64,000 nt of DNA from Phyllobacterium sophorae (lineage in GTDB: Bacteria; Pseudomonadota; Alphaproteobacteria; Rhizobiales; Rhizobiaceae), in the NCBI RefSeq assembly GCF_003010965.1, contig NZ_PGGM01000002.1:709265-773264 (forward strand). The letters run 5' to 3'. The notes under the pieces are model-generated. The model was not told the origin of the DNA, did not search any database, and saw only the letters and a program-made list of their open reading frames with translations. Position numbers and translations under genes: made by a program. Shown piece after piece: positions 56,908 through 64,000 of this stretch (its first letter is position 1; every line of letters starts with the position of its first letter).

Positions 56908-57990
56908 TCAATTTTCAACGAGCTCAAGGCAAGGATAGTCGGTGTAGCCCCGTGCGCCGCCGGAATAATAAGTTGACTTATCTGCAGCATTCAGTACCGC
57001 GCCCTGGAGCCAGCGTTGCGGGAGATCGGGATTGGCGATGAAAGCTTCGCCAAAGGCAATCAGATCTGCCCGTGCCGTTACCAGCGCGTACTCGGCGTCA
57101 GCACGCTTGTAACCGCCGGCAAGGATGAGGGGACCGGCGAAAGCTGCGCGTATGGCGGAAGCAGTAACAGGGTGCTCTCCGGGTTGAGCGGGGGGCTCAA
57201 CCACATGCAGGTAGGCGAGGCCGATCGGATCGAGCAGCCGGGCGATCTCCGGGAAATGACTGGCGGGGTTGCTATCGTACATGCCCTGATAGGGATTTGT
57301 CGGTGACAGGCGAACACCGATACGATTGACTGGCCAGTGCGCGCTGACCGCTTCGACGATCTCAAGCAGGATGCGAGCCCGATTCTTCAGTGAACCCCCA
57401 TAGTGGTCCGTACGAATATTGCTGCCATCCCGCAAGAACTGATCGATCAGATAGCCGTTTGCGGCATGGATTTCGATACCATCGAATCCGGCAAGTCTCG
57501 CTCTCGCCGCTGCCGACGCAAATTCAACAACGATTGATGCGATGCCGGCGGGGTCAAGCGCTTGTGGTGTGGCGTAAGGTTGCACACCTTCTGCGGTGTA
57601 TACCGTTCCTGCTGCCCGCAGGGCCGACGGCCCGACGGGTTGGCGGCCGTCAAGCAATTGCGACGGATGAGCGGTGCGTCCCATATGGGATAGCTGAACG
57701 AATATTCTTCCACCCGCCGAATGAACGGCGTCGGCTACCAGCCGCCAGCCGGATTGCTGCGCGTCATTGGTGAGGCCCGGACGTGCCGGAACATCGATCG
57801 CGCTGAAAGGATCGACTTCTGTCGATTCCGCAATGATAAGACCGGCCGTGGCGCGCTGCGCATAGTATAGCGCGTTGAGCTCGCCGGGAATCTTGCCATG
57901 GGATGCGCGGCGGCGGGTCATGGGCGCCATGACGATGCGGCTGGGAAGGGAAAGATCGCCGATCGTAAACGGGGAGAACAGCGTCGTCAT
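56908..57990 (-). CDS. Old-yellow-enzyme-family alkene reductase
   Basis: 360-residue FMN-dependent NADPH reductase of activated C=C bonds (NemA/OYE type). TIM-barrel motifs: APMTRRRA near residue 22, VQLSHMGRTAHPS near 99, GFDGIEIHAANGYLIDQFLRDGSNIRTDHYGGSLKNRARILLE with the His-Ala-Ala-Asn stretch that binds substrate, and ILAGGYKRADAE near 292. Detoxification of electrophiles is the usual role. A 49-residue membrane protein gene lies 74 bp upstream on the same strand. Start chosen at MTTLFSPF. Confidence 0.93.
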   Translation of the reverse strand: MTTLFSPFTIGDLSLPSRIVMAPMTRRRASHGKIPGELNALYYAQRATAGLIIAESTEVDPFSAIDVPARPGLTNDAQQSGWRLVADAVHSAGGRIFVQLSHMGRTAHPSQLLDGRQPVGPSALRAAGTVYTAEGVQPYATPQALDPAGIASIVVEFASAAARARLAGFDGIEIHAANGYLIDQFLRDGSNIRTDHYGGSLKNRARILLEIVEAVSAHWPVNRIGVRLSPTNPYQGMYDSNPASHFPEIARLLDPIGLAYLHVVEPPAQPGEHPVTASAIRAAFAGPLILAGGYKRADAEYALVTARADLIAFGEAFIANPDLPQRWLQGAVLNAADKSTYYSGGARGYTDYPCLELVEN

Positions 57991-58064
57991 TGGCACAGTC
58001 GGTCCAGAAATTATCGGCATTCCTTCAGGAGAGCGTAATGGTCATGCGAACGGGCAGATGCGGG

Positions 58065-58214
58065 TTACGCGGGCAGTAGATTGAAGAGAACTGCAACGTG
58101 GAATGCAAAAGCAGTCGTAAACAGCAAAACGACAAGTCCGCGATCCTTCAGGACGCGGCGAAACGGCGAGGCGATTGTATCGCGTGATGTCGTATAATCC
58201 GTGGATGCCATCAT
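58065..58214 (-). CDS. Small membrane protein, 49 residues
   Basis: An open frame of 49 codons starting MMASTDYTTSRDTIASPFRRVLKDRG, a polar N-terminus, followed by one hydrophobic helix LVVLLFTTAFAFHVAVLFNLL and a short end PA. GAGGGA lies 6 bases before the second-ATG context, a strong site. It precedes the OYE reductase gene by 74 bp on the same strand, so they may form a transcription unit. No family recognised. Confidence 0.55.
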   Translation of the reverse strand: MMASTDYTTSRDTIASPFRRVLKDRGLVVLLFTTAFAFHVAVLFNLLPA

Positions 58215-58584
58215 GAATCGTCCCTCGTTGTCCTTACCTATCTTGCGGCATTCGATACACGATTAATACGATAGAGATTACAAATGTACCGGTTCAGCGG
58301 GTAGTGTTTTGCGTCTTACGGGAAGTTTGTGGAAATTTATTCTTTGCACCATGGTCCGGAGGGTGGTCCAAGCGCGACAAATCCCTACCGCGGGAGTCGG
58401 GTATCTGCATTTCCTGGATTTGAATTCCCGAAAATGGCAAAAATCGCGAAACAAAATCGCCAAAAGAGCGTGGCTTGAGCAAAGCGCAATCTGGTTGGAT
58501 GCGGGTGGGATGTGCTGCAATACCGGTCAGAGCGGGAGTCCATTTCGCTGGCTTTATGCGTGCAATCCAGAAAATGAGGAAAGA
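58215..58584. other. Divergent intergenic region, no gene seen
   Basis: 370 bp between the minus-strand 49-residue gene and the plus-strand flavin reductase. An in-frame plus-strand extension of the reductase from 58309 lacks resemblance to the family. The region should hold both promoters; I could not identify them. Confidence 0.5.
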
Positions 58585-59127
58585 ATGTCCGTCTTTCAGA
58601 CCCGGGCGCGTGCCGTCCACCATGAACTGACCGTGGAAGCAGACCTGTTCAAGGACTCCATGCGGCATCTGGCTGGCGCCGTGAGTGTCGTTACCGTTGG
58701 CCGGGGCAATGACCGCACCGGATTTACGGCCACCTCCGTATCGTCGTTGGCCATCGATCCTCCGTCGGTCATCGTCAGCCTCAATCGCGATTCTTCGTCA
58801 TGGCCGGTGCTGCAGCGACATGGCAGTTTCTGCGTGAATGTGCTGGCGCATGATCAAAAGCACGTAGCCGAGAGTTTTGCGGGACGGGGCGGGCGCAAAG
58901 GCCCGGAACGTTATCAGGATGCACAATGGCAGGAGCTTGCCACGGGCACGCTGGCACTGGCCAATGCCTTGACCGTGCTTGATTGCGAACTGGATGACGC
59001 CATCGAACGGCATTCGCATGGCATTCTCATCGGCAGGGTCAGGGCGGTAACTTTGCGCCGCAATGCCGAACCGCTGCTCTATTGGCACGGCGCCTATCGC
59101 CGCATCACCGCGCCCGTTGAAACATAA
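58585..59127 (+). CDS. Flavin reductase-like protein
   Basis: 180-residue FMN-binding split-barrel protein of the flavin reductase/HpaC type, which supplies reduced flavin to a monooxygenase. Seen: FKDSMRHLAGAVSVVTVGRGNDRTGFTATSVSSLAIDPPSVIVSLNRDSSS near residues 23-70, FCVNVLAHDQKHVAESFAGRGG and EPLLYWHGAYRRI at the end. No partner oxygenase is adjacent. GAGGA lies about 4 bases before the ATG. Confidence 0.9.
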   Translation: MSVFQTRARAVHHELTVEADLFKDSMRHLAGAVSVVTVGRGNDRTGFTATSVSSLAIDPPSVIVSLNRDSSSWPVLQRHGSFCVNVLAHDQKHVAESFAGRGGRKGPERYQDAQWQELATGTLALANALTVLDCELDDAIERHSHGILIGRVRAVTLRRNAEPLLYWHGAYRRITAPVET

Positions 59128-59155
59128 GGGCCAATCGAAAATGAGGACGCTTGCG

Positions 59156-59401
59156 TCAGGTAACGATCGCTGTGATCGAGGCTGCGATCAACGCGACCGA
59201 CAGAAACAGAATGAGCCCATAAAGGCGCGGCTGGTCGAAAATGACCGCAAAACCGAGGAAAAACGCCGAACAACCGGAAGCCAGGGCAAACAAGAAAGCG
59301 GCTTTGTCGTTTGTGGTTATCGCAAATGCCATGAGGCCGGCAATGATCAATGCGCCAAAGACGATAAAAATCCAGGTCGCGAAGGTTTCGTAGCGATCCA
59401 T
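59156..59401 (-). CDS. Small three-helix membrane protein, paralogue B
   Basis: 81 residues, MDRYETFATWIFIVFGALIIAGLMAFAI, GSGCSAFFLGFAVIFDQPRLYGLIL and LIAASITAIV. Same length and topology as the protein at 53522-53767, with identical positions clustered in helix 1 and in the PRLYGL stretch. Duplicated copies 5.6 kb apart in both cases on the minus strand suggest an ancient segmental or gene duplication. Function unknown. Confidence 0.6.
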   Translation of the reverse strand: MDRYETFATWIFIVFGALIIAGLMAFAITTNDKAAFLFALASGCSAFFLGFAVIFDQPRLYGLILFLSVALIAASITAIVT

Positions 59402-59481
59402 GTCTGCTCCTGCTTATTCATGCACGTACTTCGAGGGCGATTACAACGGAATATCAACATGCAGTCAAATCGCGGCGCCGT

Positions 59482-60285
59482 TCAGATATCACAGGGCCCG
59501 CATTCATCATTCGCCTCACTTCGGCCGAGCGCCGCAAGCCAAAGACTGTCGAGACAGCGTAGTTCGCTGCCATCAATCTGGTCCAGAAACAGCCAGTATT
59601 CGCCTGTGGGGAAGTAGTAACCCAGCGCTTTTTCCGTGTTTTCCGCGTGCTGCAATTTGGCCTTGTCAATTCTCTGCAACAAACCGCCGATGCGAACCTT
59701 GACGTCCATCATCGACCAATCTCTCAGCCGGCCGATATCGACGCGCGGGAAAACCAGGCGGCTCGAGTCAAGGTGCGAGAGATTGACACAGAGGCAGCCC
59801 TGGCGCGCCGCCGAAACGAGCAGCCTCCCGGTCTTTGCCTCGAGGTTTTGCAGCGTGATGTCGGAGCGGAGCGGATCCGGATTGCCATAGCCATAAAAGT
59901 GCGTCGGCCCCTCATTGTCGTAGTTCATATCGCAACCGAGGAATGCGAGTACGTCGGGTTTCAGGGCGTGGAGCACCCAATAGGCGGTTGTCAGCGACAT
60001 GGTCGCGCCGGCGTAGACAAAGCCCCCATAGGCGTTCTGCGCCGGAACATAGTCGGCCGCCGTATGGATGCTACGCCCCGTCGCGATCTCCTTTTCCGGC
60101 ATTGCATGTGCCGGAAAATCTCCGGCGTGAACCAGATGATTCCAATCGTCACGCACGCGCCAGGCATTGTTGATCGCAACGATTTCGTGAAAGGGCGCAC
60201 GCTGCCATTCCCGCGATCGAACAACATCCGGCGCGCTACCGAGTATTAGTATGATTTTTGGATGTGACGCGGACTGCATGGACAT
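59482..60285 (-). CDS. Unrecognised 267-residue protein, possible GT42/DUF115-like fold
   Basis: No firm family. Visible blocks are ILILGSAPDVVRSREW near residue 12 (phosphate-loop-like Gly-Ser), IVAINNAWRVRDDWNHLVHAGDF near 36, a central hydrophobic helix AGATMSLTTAYWVLHALKPDV, then LAFLGCDMNYD and THFYGYGNPDPLR, and a Tyr/Trp-rich C-terminus. The order GxxPD - NNxW - helix - GxDxxY is the layout of DUF115 proteins and of CST-type (GT42) sialyltransferases. I infer a nucleotide-sugar-linked role at low confidence. No signal peptide. It is divergent from the autotransporter. Confidence 0.6.
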   Translation of the reverse strand: MSMQSASHPKIILILGSAPDVVRSREWQRAPFHEIVAINNAWRVRDDWNHLVHAGDFPAHAMPEKEIATGRSIHTAADYVPAQNAYGGFVYAGATMSLTTAYWVLHALKPDVLAFLGCDMNYDNEGPTHFYGYGNPDPLRSDITLQNLEAKTGRLLVSAARQGCLCVNLSHLDSSRLVFPRVDIGRLRDWSMMDVKVRIGGLLQRIDKAKLQHAENTEKALGYYFPTGEYWLFLDQIDGSELRCLDSLWLAALGRSEANDECGPCDI

Positions 60286-60503
60286 GTTCCGTTTTAAACT
60301 TCAATGATAGCGCGACACCATGTGCAGAATGAGACGTATTTACCACACCGTTGAAATTCACTGTATATTGATAAAACCTTTGGTTGCGTAAATTATAATC
60401 AGCAACTACTTTCCAACCCGAAACAATCGTCTGTTTTATCGCCTGGATTGTATTGAGTCTAAAGCTGTCCCGGCCGTTTCATGACTGTTGCAGGAGGGGT
60501 TGC
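60286..60503. promoter_or_regulatory. AT-rich divergent promoter region
   Basis: Lies between the 267-residue gene and the autotransporter start signals. It is clearly more AT-rich than its surroundings (TATTGATAAAAC, AAATTATAATCAG), as expected for promoters, but I cannot fix the individual boxes. Confidence 0.4.
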
Positions 60504-60506
60504 ATG
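60492..60506 (+). promoter_or_regulatory. Ribosome-binding site and start codon out of frame with the autotransporter
   Basis: AGGAGGGG (60492-60499) is followed at 4 bases by ATG (60504). The frame reads MKSFSLRTRIVWLPLI, a good signal-peptide start, but stops at TAG 60609-60611. The autotransporter passenger is one base over. Removing one 7-bp unit of the ATCACTC/ATCACAT near-repeat at 60549-60562 would join the two frames. Confidence 0.6.
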
Positions 60507-60648
60507 AAGTCTTTCAGCTTGCGTACACGAATCGTCTGGCTCCCTCTTATCACTCATCACATCGAAACAGTTCGCCCTCGCAGCCTGCACACTCGTTCCG
60601 ACGGCGGGTAGTGACACTTATATTTGCGATAGCGGCACTGGAGGTCCT

Positions 60649-63048
60649 TTGACGGATACGGGGGGGAGCAACTCACTGACCCTTCCGGCCGGGGGCACAG
60701 GCACCATCACGGGCCCGGTTACCTTCGGTGCCGGTGCCGACACGGTCATCATCAATTCCGGTACGATCAACGGCAATCTGAGCGAAGGCGGCGGCAATGA
60801 CCGGCTCGAGTTGAATGGCGGTACGGTCAACGGCACGATCTTCCAAAACGGCGGTACGGATACATTCATCATGACCGGCGGTGTGGTCCAGCGGGTCGAA
60901 CAGGGCAGCGAGCTCGACACCGCGACGGTCAGCGGTGGCCGCATCATCGGCCAGTTCTTTGCCGGTGATTTCTTGACGATGACCGGCGGGCAGATCGGCG
61001 AAGTCAATCTCGAGCAGGCCAACAATGAAATGCGCATGTCGGATGGCACAATCGACCGTTTTGTGATTGCGACGCAGGGCCGCGACTTGCTGGTACTCTC
61101 CGGCGGTTCCATAGGCACCTTCGTTGACCTGGGCAGCGGCGATATCCGCATATTCGTTTCCGGCGGCTCCATCGGGAGTACGGTTACGACCTTGGGTGGC
61201 AATGATCAATTTACCTGGGACACAGCAGGGGCGATCGGCGGCGCGATCAATCTGGGTGCGGGCAATGACACCGGAACCTTGCAGAATCTCACGGAAGCCA
61301 CACTTTCCTCGACACCATTGATCAACGGCGCAGCCGGTACGGACACGCTGACATTCGCCAATACGACCGCTACCACGTCCGGCAGGTATATGAACTGGGA
61401 AAATGTGGCGCTGACCAGCGGCTCTGCGTTTACACTGGACAGCAACTTCATCGTAGGCGACAGCGCAACGGGAACGGGCAGTTTTACGATCGATGCCAGC
61501 AGTACGCTGTTCGCCGGCGATGGCGTCAATGCCGCAATCGATCCTTTCACAAGCGGTCAGCTGGTCGATGTCACCAATGCCGGGACGATTGACCTGACCA
61601 ACGGTTCAAGCGGTGCTGCGGACACTTTCACGGTCCTTGGCAATTATACCGGCAGTGGCGGTGCGATCCGCCTGCAAATCGTGCTCGGGGATGATTCCTC
61701 CGCATCCGACAAGTTTGTCATTTCCGGTGGAACGGCTGGCGGTACCACAGGCTTGGCCATCACCAATCTTGGCGGCGGCGGTGCAAGCACGGTCCAGAGC
61801 GGAATTCTCGTTGTAGAATCCATCAACGGCGCGACAACCGGCGCGTCGGCATTCAGCCTCAGCAATTCCGTTGCGGCGGGCGCGTTCGAATATTTTCTGT
61901 TCAAAGGCGGTGTCACGGCTGGAACTGCGGAAAACTGGTATCTGCGTTCGACCCTGGTATCCGGAAGTGAGAATCCCGGAAGTGAGAATCCAGCGACACA
62001 ACCGACAGGCGGTGATATTGAACTGCCTGGACCGGGTGTTGAACCGCCTAACGCAGGCGCGACACCGGTCGTTGCGGCACCGGGCGAAGTTATTCCGCTT
62101 TATCGCATCGAAGTGCCAACCTATTCGGCCGTGCCGCCGATGGCCCGCGAAACCGCGCTCGCCACGCTGGGGACGTTCCATGAAAGGCGGGGCGAACAAA
62201 GTGTGCTCACGCCCGGAGATAATTTCTCGGCTGCCTGGGGCCGGGTCTTCGGACAATCGACGGAGCAGAGCTGGTCCGGAACGGTTAGTCCGTCAGCCGA
62301 TGGAAACCTCTACGGCATTCAGGCGGGCCTCGACATCATCCGCTCCGAGACCGAAGGCGGGCACCGCAATATTGCCGGGCTGTTCTTCGGCTACTCCAAT
62401 CTGAACGCGGATATCAAGGGAGAGGCGCTCGGCTGGAACGACCTGGATGTCGGCAAACTCGATCTCGACACTACCAGTTTCGGCGGCTACTGGACGCATA
62501 TCGGACCGTCAGGCTGGTATCTGGATGCTATTTTGATGGGATCCTGGTTCAGCGGCGATTCAACCTCATCGCGCGACGTTGGGATCGACATTGACGGTAC
62601 GGGAATCACCGCCTCGCTCGAGGGTGGCTACCCGGTGGCGCTCTCGCAAAGCTGGACACTGGAGCCGCAGGCACAGTTGATATGGCAGCATCTATCGCTG
62701 GATGACCAATCGGACGCATTTTCGGATGTTTCTTTTGACACGGATGACGGCGTCGTCGGCCGCCTGGGATTCCGGTTGCAGGGAAATTATCAAACCTCGT
62801 CAGGCCTGTTCCAGCCTTACGTGAAGGCCAATATCTGGCATGGTTTCGGCGGCACCGATGCGATTCTGTTCGACACCGATGCCATTACCACGGAGAACGA
62901 ATCCACGTCGCTCGAACTCGGCGGTGGCATCGTCCATGATTTCTCGCAAAGCGTCAGTGCTTTTGCGGTTGCGGACTACACCTTCGATGTCGATGGCGCC
63001 GAGATGGAGATATTCGAGGGCAATATCGGGCTGCGCGTCAAATGGTAG
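60649..63048 (+). CDS. Autotransporter (type Va), passenger and beta-barrel
   Basis: 799 codons from the only in-frame start (TTG). Passenger residues 1 to about 430 are a repeat-rich beta-helix: short Gly/Asn/Thr/Ser units such as NGGTVNGTI, GGSIGTF and GGSIGST. A Pro/Gly-rich linker with an exact tandem 15-bp duplication (61961-61990) follows. The barrel, about 520-799, starts AAWGRVFGQS and ends in aromatic Trp as in outer-membrane proteins. There is no signal peptide in this frame: coding sense (FALAACTLVPTAGSDTYIC) continues upstream without a start codon. A G7 tract covers 60660-60666. It may be a frameshifted gene. Confidence 0.8.
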   Translation: MTDTGGSNSLTLPAGGTGTITGPVTFGAGADTVIINSGTINGNLSEGGGNDRLELNGGTVNGTIFQNGGTDTFIMTGGVVQRVEQGSELDTATVSGGRIIGQFFAGDFLTMTGGQIGEVNLEQANNEMRMSDGTIDRFVIATQGRDLLVLSGGSIGTFVDLGSGDIRIFVSGGSIGSTVTTLGGNDQFTWDTAGAIGGAINLGAGNDTGTLQNLTEATLSSTPLINGAAGTDTLTFANTTATTSGRYMNWENVALTSGSAFTLDSNFIVGDSATGTGSFTIDASSTLFAGDGVNAAIDPFTSGQLVDVTNAGTIDLTNGSSGAADTFTVLGNYTGSGGAIRLQIVLGDDSSASDKFVISGGTAGGTTGLAITNLGGGGASTVQSGILVVESINGATTGASAFSLSNSVAAGAFEYFLFKGGVTAGTAENWYLRSTLVSGSENPGSENPATQPTGGDIELPGPGVEPPNAGATPVVAAPGEVIPLYRIEVPTYSAVPPMARETALATLGTFHERRGEQSVLTPGDNFSAAWGRVFGQSTEQSWSGTVSPSADGNLYGIQAGLDIIRSETEGGHRNIAGLFFGYSNLNADIKGEALGWNDLDVGKLDLDTTSFGGYWTHIGPSGWYLDAILMGSWFSGDSTSSRDVGIDIDGTGITASLEGGYPVALSQSWTLEPQAQLIWQHLSLDDQSDAFSDVSFDTDDGVVGRLGFRLQGNYQTSSGLFQPYVKANIWHGFGGTDAILFDTDAITTENESTSLELGGGIVHDFSQSVSAFAVADYTFDVDGAEMEIFEGNIGLRVKW

Positions 63049-63191
63049 GAAGCGCGTGCTAAACTTTTTGTGATGCCTCAATTCGGATCAGAATTCGGCG
63101 CACTCTCTCCACAAGCGAACGGCTTGGTTCGCTGCAAAGACGGGCACTGCCGGCGCTCCGCTGGCAACCCCGACAGAGGGAGTAAACGACC

Positions 63192-63563
63192 ATGAAATCG
63201 ATACTGATTGCTATGGGAATACTGGCTGCCACCAGCCTGTCCGCTTTCGCCGCCGAACCGGCGAAATTGACGGAGACAAAGATGGGCAAGATTTACACGA
63301 CAGAGAAAGGCATGACCCTCTATACCTTTGACAAGGACACAAAGGGCAAGTCGAACTGCGATGCCAAATGCCTGGCGAACTGGCCGGCATTCTACGCCGA
63401 GGCGGGAGCCAAGGCGGAAGGCGAGTGGACACTGGTCAAGGCTTCGGACGGCAAGGAAATGTGGGCCTATGAAGGCAAGCCGCTTTACACATTTGTAAAG
63501 GACAAGAAGGCTGGCGATATGACCGGCGAGGGTGTCGGGGGCGTCTGGCACGTCGCGAAGTAA
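63192..63563 (+). CDS. Exported repeat protein (COG4315, 'lipoprotein with Yx(FWY)xxD motif')
   Basis: 123 residues. Signal peptide MKSILIAMGILAATSLSAFA with AxA cleavage, then two copies of the secreted-repeat motif: GMTLYTFDKDTKGKSNC and GKPLYTFVKDKKAGD, plus CLANWPAFYA between them and GVWHVAK at the end. The role of this family is unknown. No lipobox is seen. It follows the autotransporter by 143 bp on the same strand. Confidence 0.85.
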   Translation: MKSILIAMGILAATSLSAFAAEPAKLTETKMGKIYTTEKGMTLYTFDKDTKGKSNCDAKCLANWPAFYAEAGAKAEGEWTLVKASDGKEMWAYEGKPLYTFVKDKKAGDMTGEGVGGVWHVAK

Positions 63564-63585
63564 GAAACCTTCATTGGAATTCAAT

Positions 63586-63620
63586 AAAGGGCGGCTCCCG
63601 CGGGGCCGCCTTTCTATTTT
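63586..63620 (+). terminator. Terminator after the COG4315 gene
   Basis: AAAGG(G)CGGC pairs with GCCGCCTTT with one bulge, followed by CTATTTT. It begins 23 bp past the stop. Confidence 0.75.
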
Positions 63621-63669
63621 CGTCCAGTTGCATGCGAAGAAATCGGCCTCGCCAGATCCCTCGACCTTG

Positions 63670-63826
63670 AACCGCTTCACACTTGTCCTGGAAATGCTCT
63701 CTTTGTTTTTACGCATTTCCGGACGGAAAACCGCTTCACACTTTTCCTGGAAATGCTCTCTTTGTTTTTACGCACTCCGGACGGAAAACCGTTTCACACT
63801 TTTCCTGGAAATGCTTGTCTTATGAC
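63670..63826. repeat. Tandem array of the dispersed palindromic element
   Basis: About 2.6 copies of a 58-59-bp unit: ACCGCTTCACACTT... begins at 63671, 63730 and 63788. Units share CTTTTCCTGGAAATGCTCT, TTTGTTTTTACGCA and CCGGACGGAAAACCG. The unit matches the reverse complement of the single element at 31022-31070. Confidence 0.8.
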
Positions 63827-63841
63827 TGTCCGCGCTTCTTG

Positions 63842-63885
63842 TGAGAGAAAGAAGCGCCGGAGAGGGCTGCCACCCTCGTCCGGCG
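63842..63885 (-). terminator. Strong terminator for the gene entering from the window end
   Basis: On the minus strand CGCCGGA and TCCGGCG enclose a second stem GAGGG/CCCTC, followed by CTTCTTTCTCT. It lies 45 bp past the stop of the partial gene. Confidence 0.8.
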
Positions 63886-63929
63886 ATGGGGGATGGATCG
63901 TGGATGTGCAGGCCGTCTGAAGGGCCGAG

Positions 63930-64000
63930 CTAGAGTGTGATCGCCCCCATCTTTTCCAATCGTCCTGAACGGATACCCAGGGTCTCGCCCTGGATGACAA
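63930..64000 (-). CDS. C-terminal fragment of an unidentified gene
   Basis: The last 22 residues of a minus-strand frame, VIQGETLGIRSGRLEKMGAI, then TL and a TAG stop at 63930-63932. The strong minus-strand terminator just downstream supports a real gene end. Too short to name. Confidence 0.45.
   Translation of the reverse strand, partial: VIQGETLGIRSGRLEKMGAITL

Larger units (their letters stand above)
63564..63929. other. Gene-free stretch with terminators and a repeat array
   Basis: 366 bp between the COG4315 gene and the gene at the window end. It holds a terminator (63586-63620), a tandem repeat array (63670-63826) and a second terminator on the minus strand (63842-63885); I see no gene. 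Confidence 0.7.

Noticed and set aside
63670..63826. Possible CRISPR array
   Set aside because: The units are contiguous, with no unique spacers between repeats, and no cas genes are nearby.

Overview
The window looks like a chromosomal segment of an alphaproteobacterium of the order Rhizobiales (Phyllobacteriaceae/Brucellaceae-like; Phyllobacterium would fit, but the genus is inference). The reasons are moderately high GC, a glnB-glnA pair behind a sigma54-type promoter, a phosphatidylcholine synthase, a RirA-type iron regulator with Irr-like boxes, an IalB-family protein, a GAAC-N7-GAAC SOS box, EcfG-type promoters, and the uvrA/ssb/gyrA/coaD/ppi/queA/tgt and recG/sdhE/mfd gene orders.

Layout. 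0-2.7 kb: nitrogen control (glnA, cut by the window start, and glnB) and a DUF72 protein. 2.7-6.6 kb: uvrA and ssb, divergent around one SOS box. 6.6-10.5 kb: YqaA-like and DUF2000 proteins, an AraC regulator, a type II NADH dehydrogenase and a MarC protein. 10.8-17.8 kb: gyrA, then coaD-ppiA-ppiB-queA-tgt, closely spaced and probably one operon. 17.8-22.9 kb: a TetR repressor divergent from a two-gene RND efflux system. 23-26.6 kb: small envelope proteins, an OmpR-type two-component system and tRNA-Lys. 26.9-31 kb: ccdA, glmU, glmS. 31-37.8 kb: recG, sdhE, mfd, a DsbA/FrnE-like protein. 37.8-46.6 kb: an orphan peptide-binding protein, an IalB-like protein, hspQ, an AEC carrier, a Mn/Fe transporter, a flavin monooxygenase, pcs and a quinone oxidoreductase. 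46.7-51.4 kb: a complete nucleoside-type ABC importer. 51.5-53.4 kb: iron storage and control (bfr, bfd, rirA).

From 53.5 kb to the end the content is more accessory: small membrane proteins (two are paralogues), a DUF883 protein and a host-attachment-like protein each behind an EcfG-type promoter, an old-yellow-enzyme reductase, a flavin reductase, an unrecognised 267-residue protein with a layout like GT42/DUF115 proteins, and a large autotransporter whose best start codon lies in a different frame from its passenger. A tandem array of a dispersed palindromic repeat lies close to the window end.

Most genes are housekeeping. I see no CRISPR array, prophage, transposase or obvious defence locus. 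The points most worth a second look are the autotransporter frame break, the loss of three of four zinc ligands in Tgt, three short genes of 46-52 codons with good ribosome-binding sites, the 267-residue protein, and the regulatory sites.
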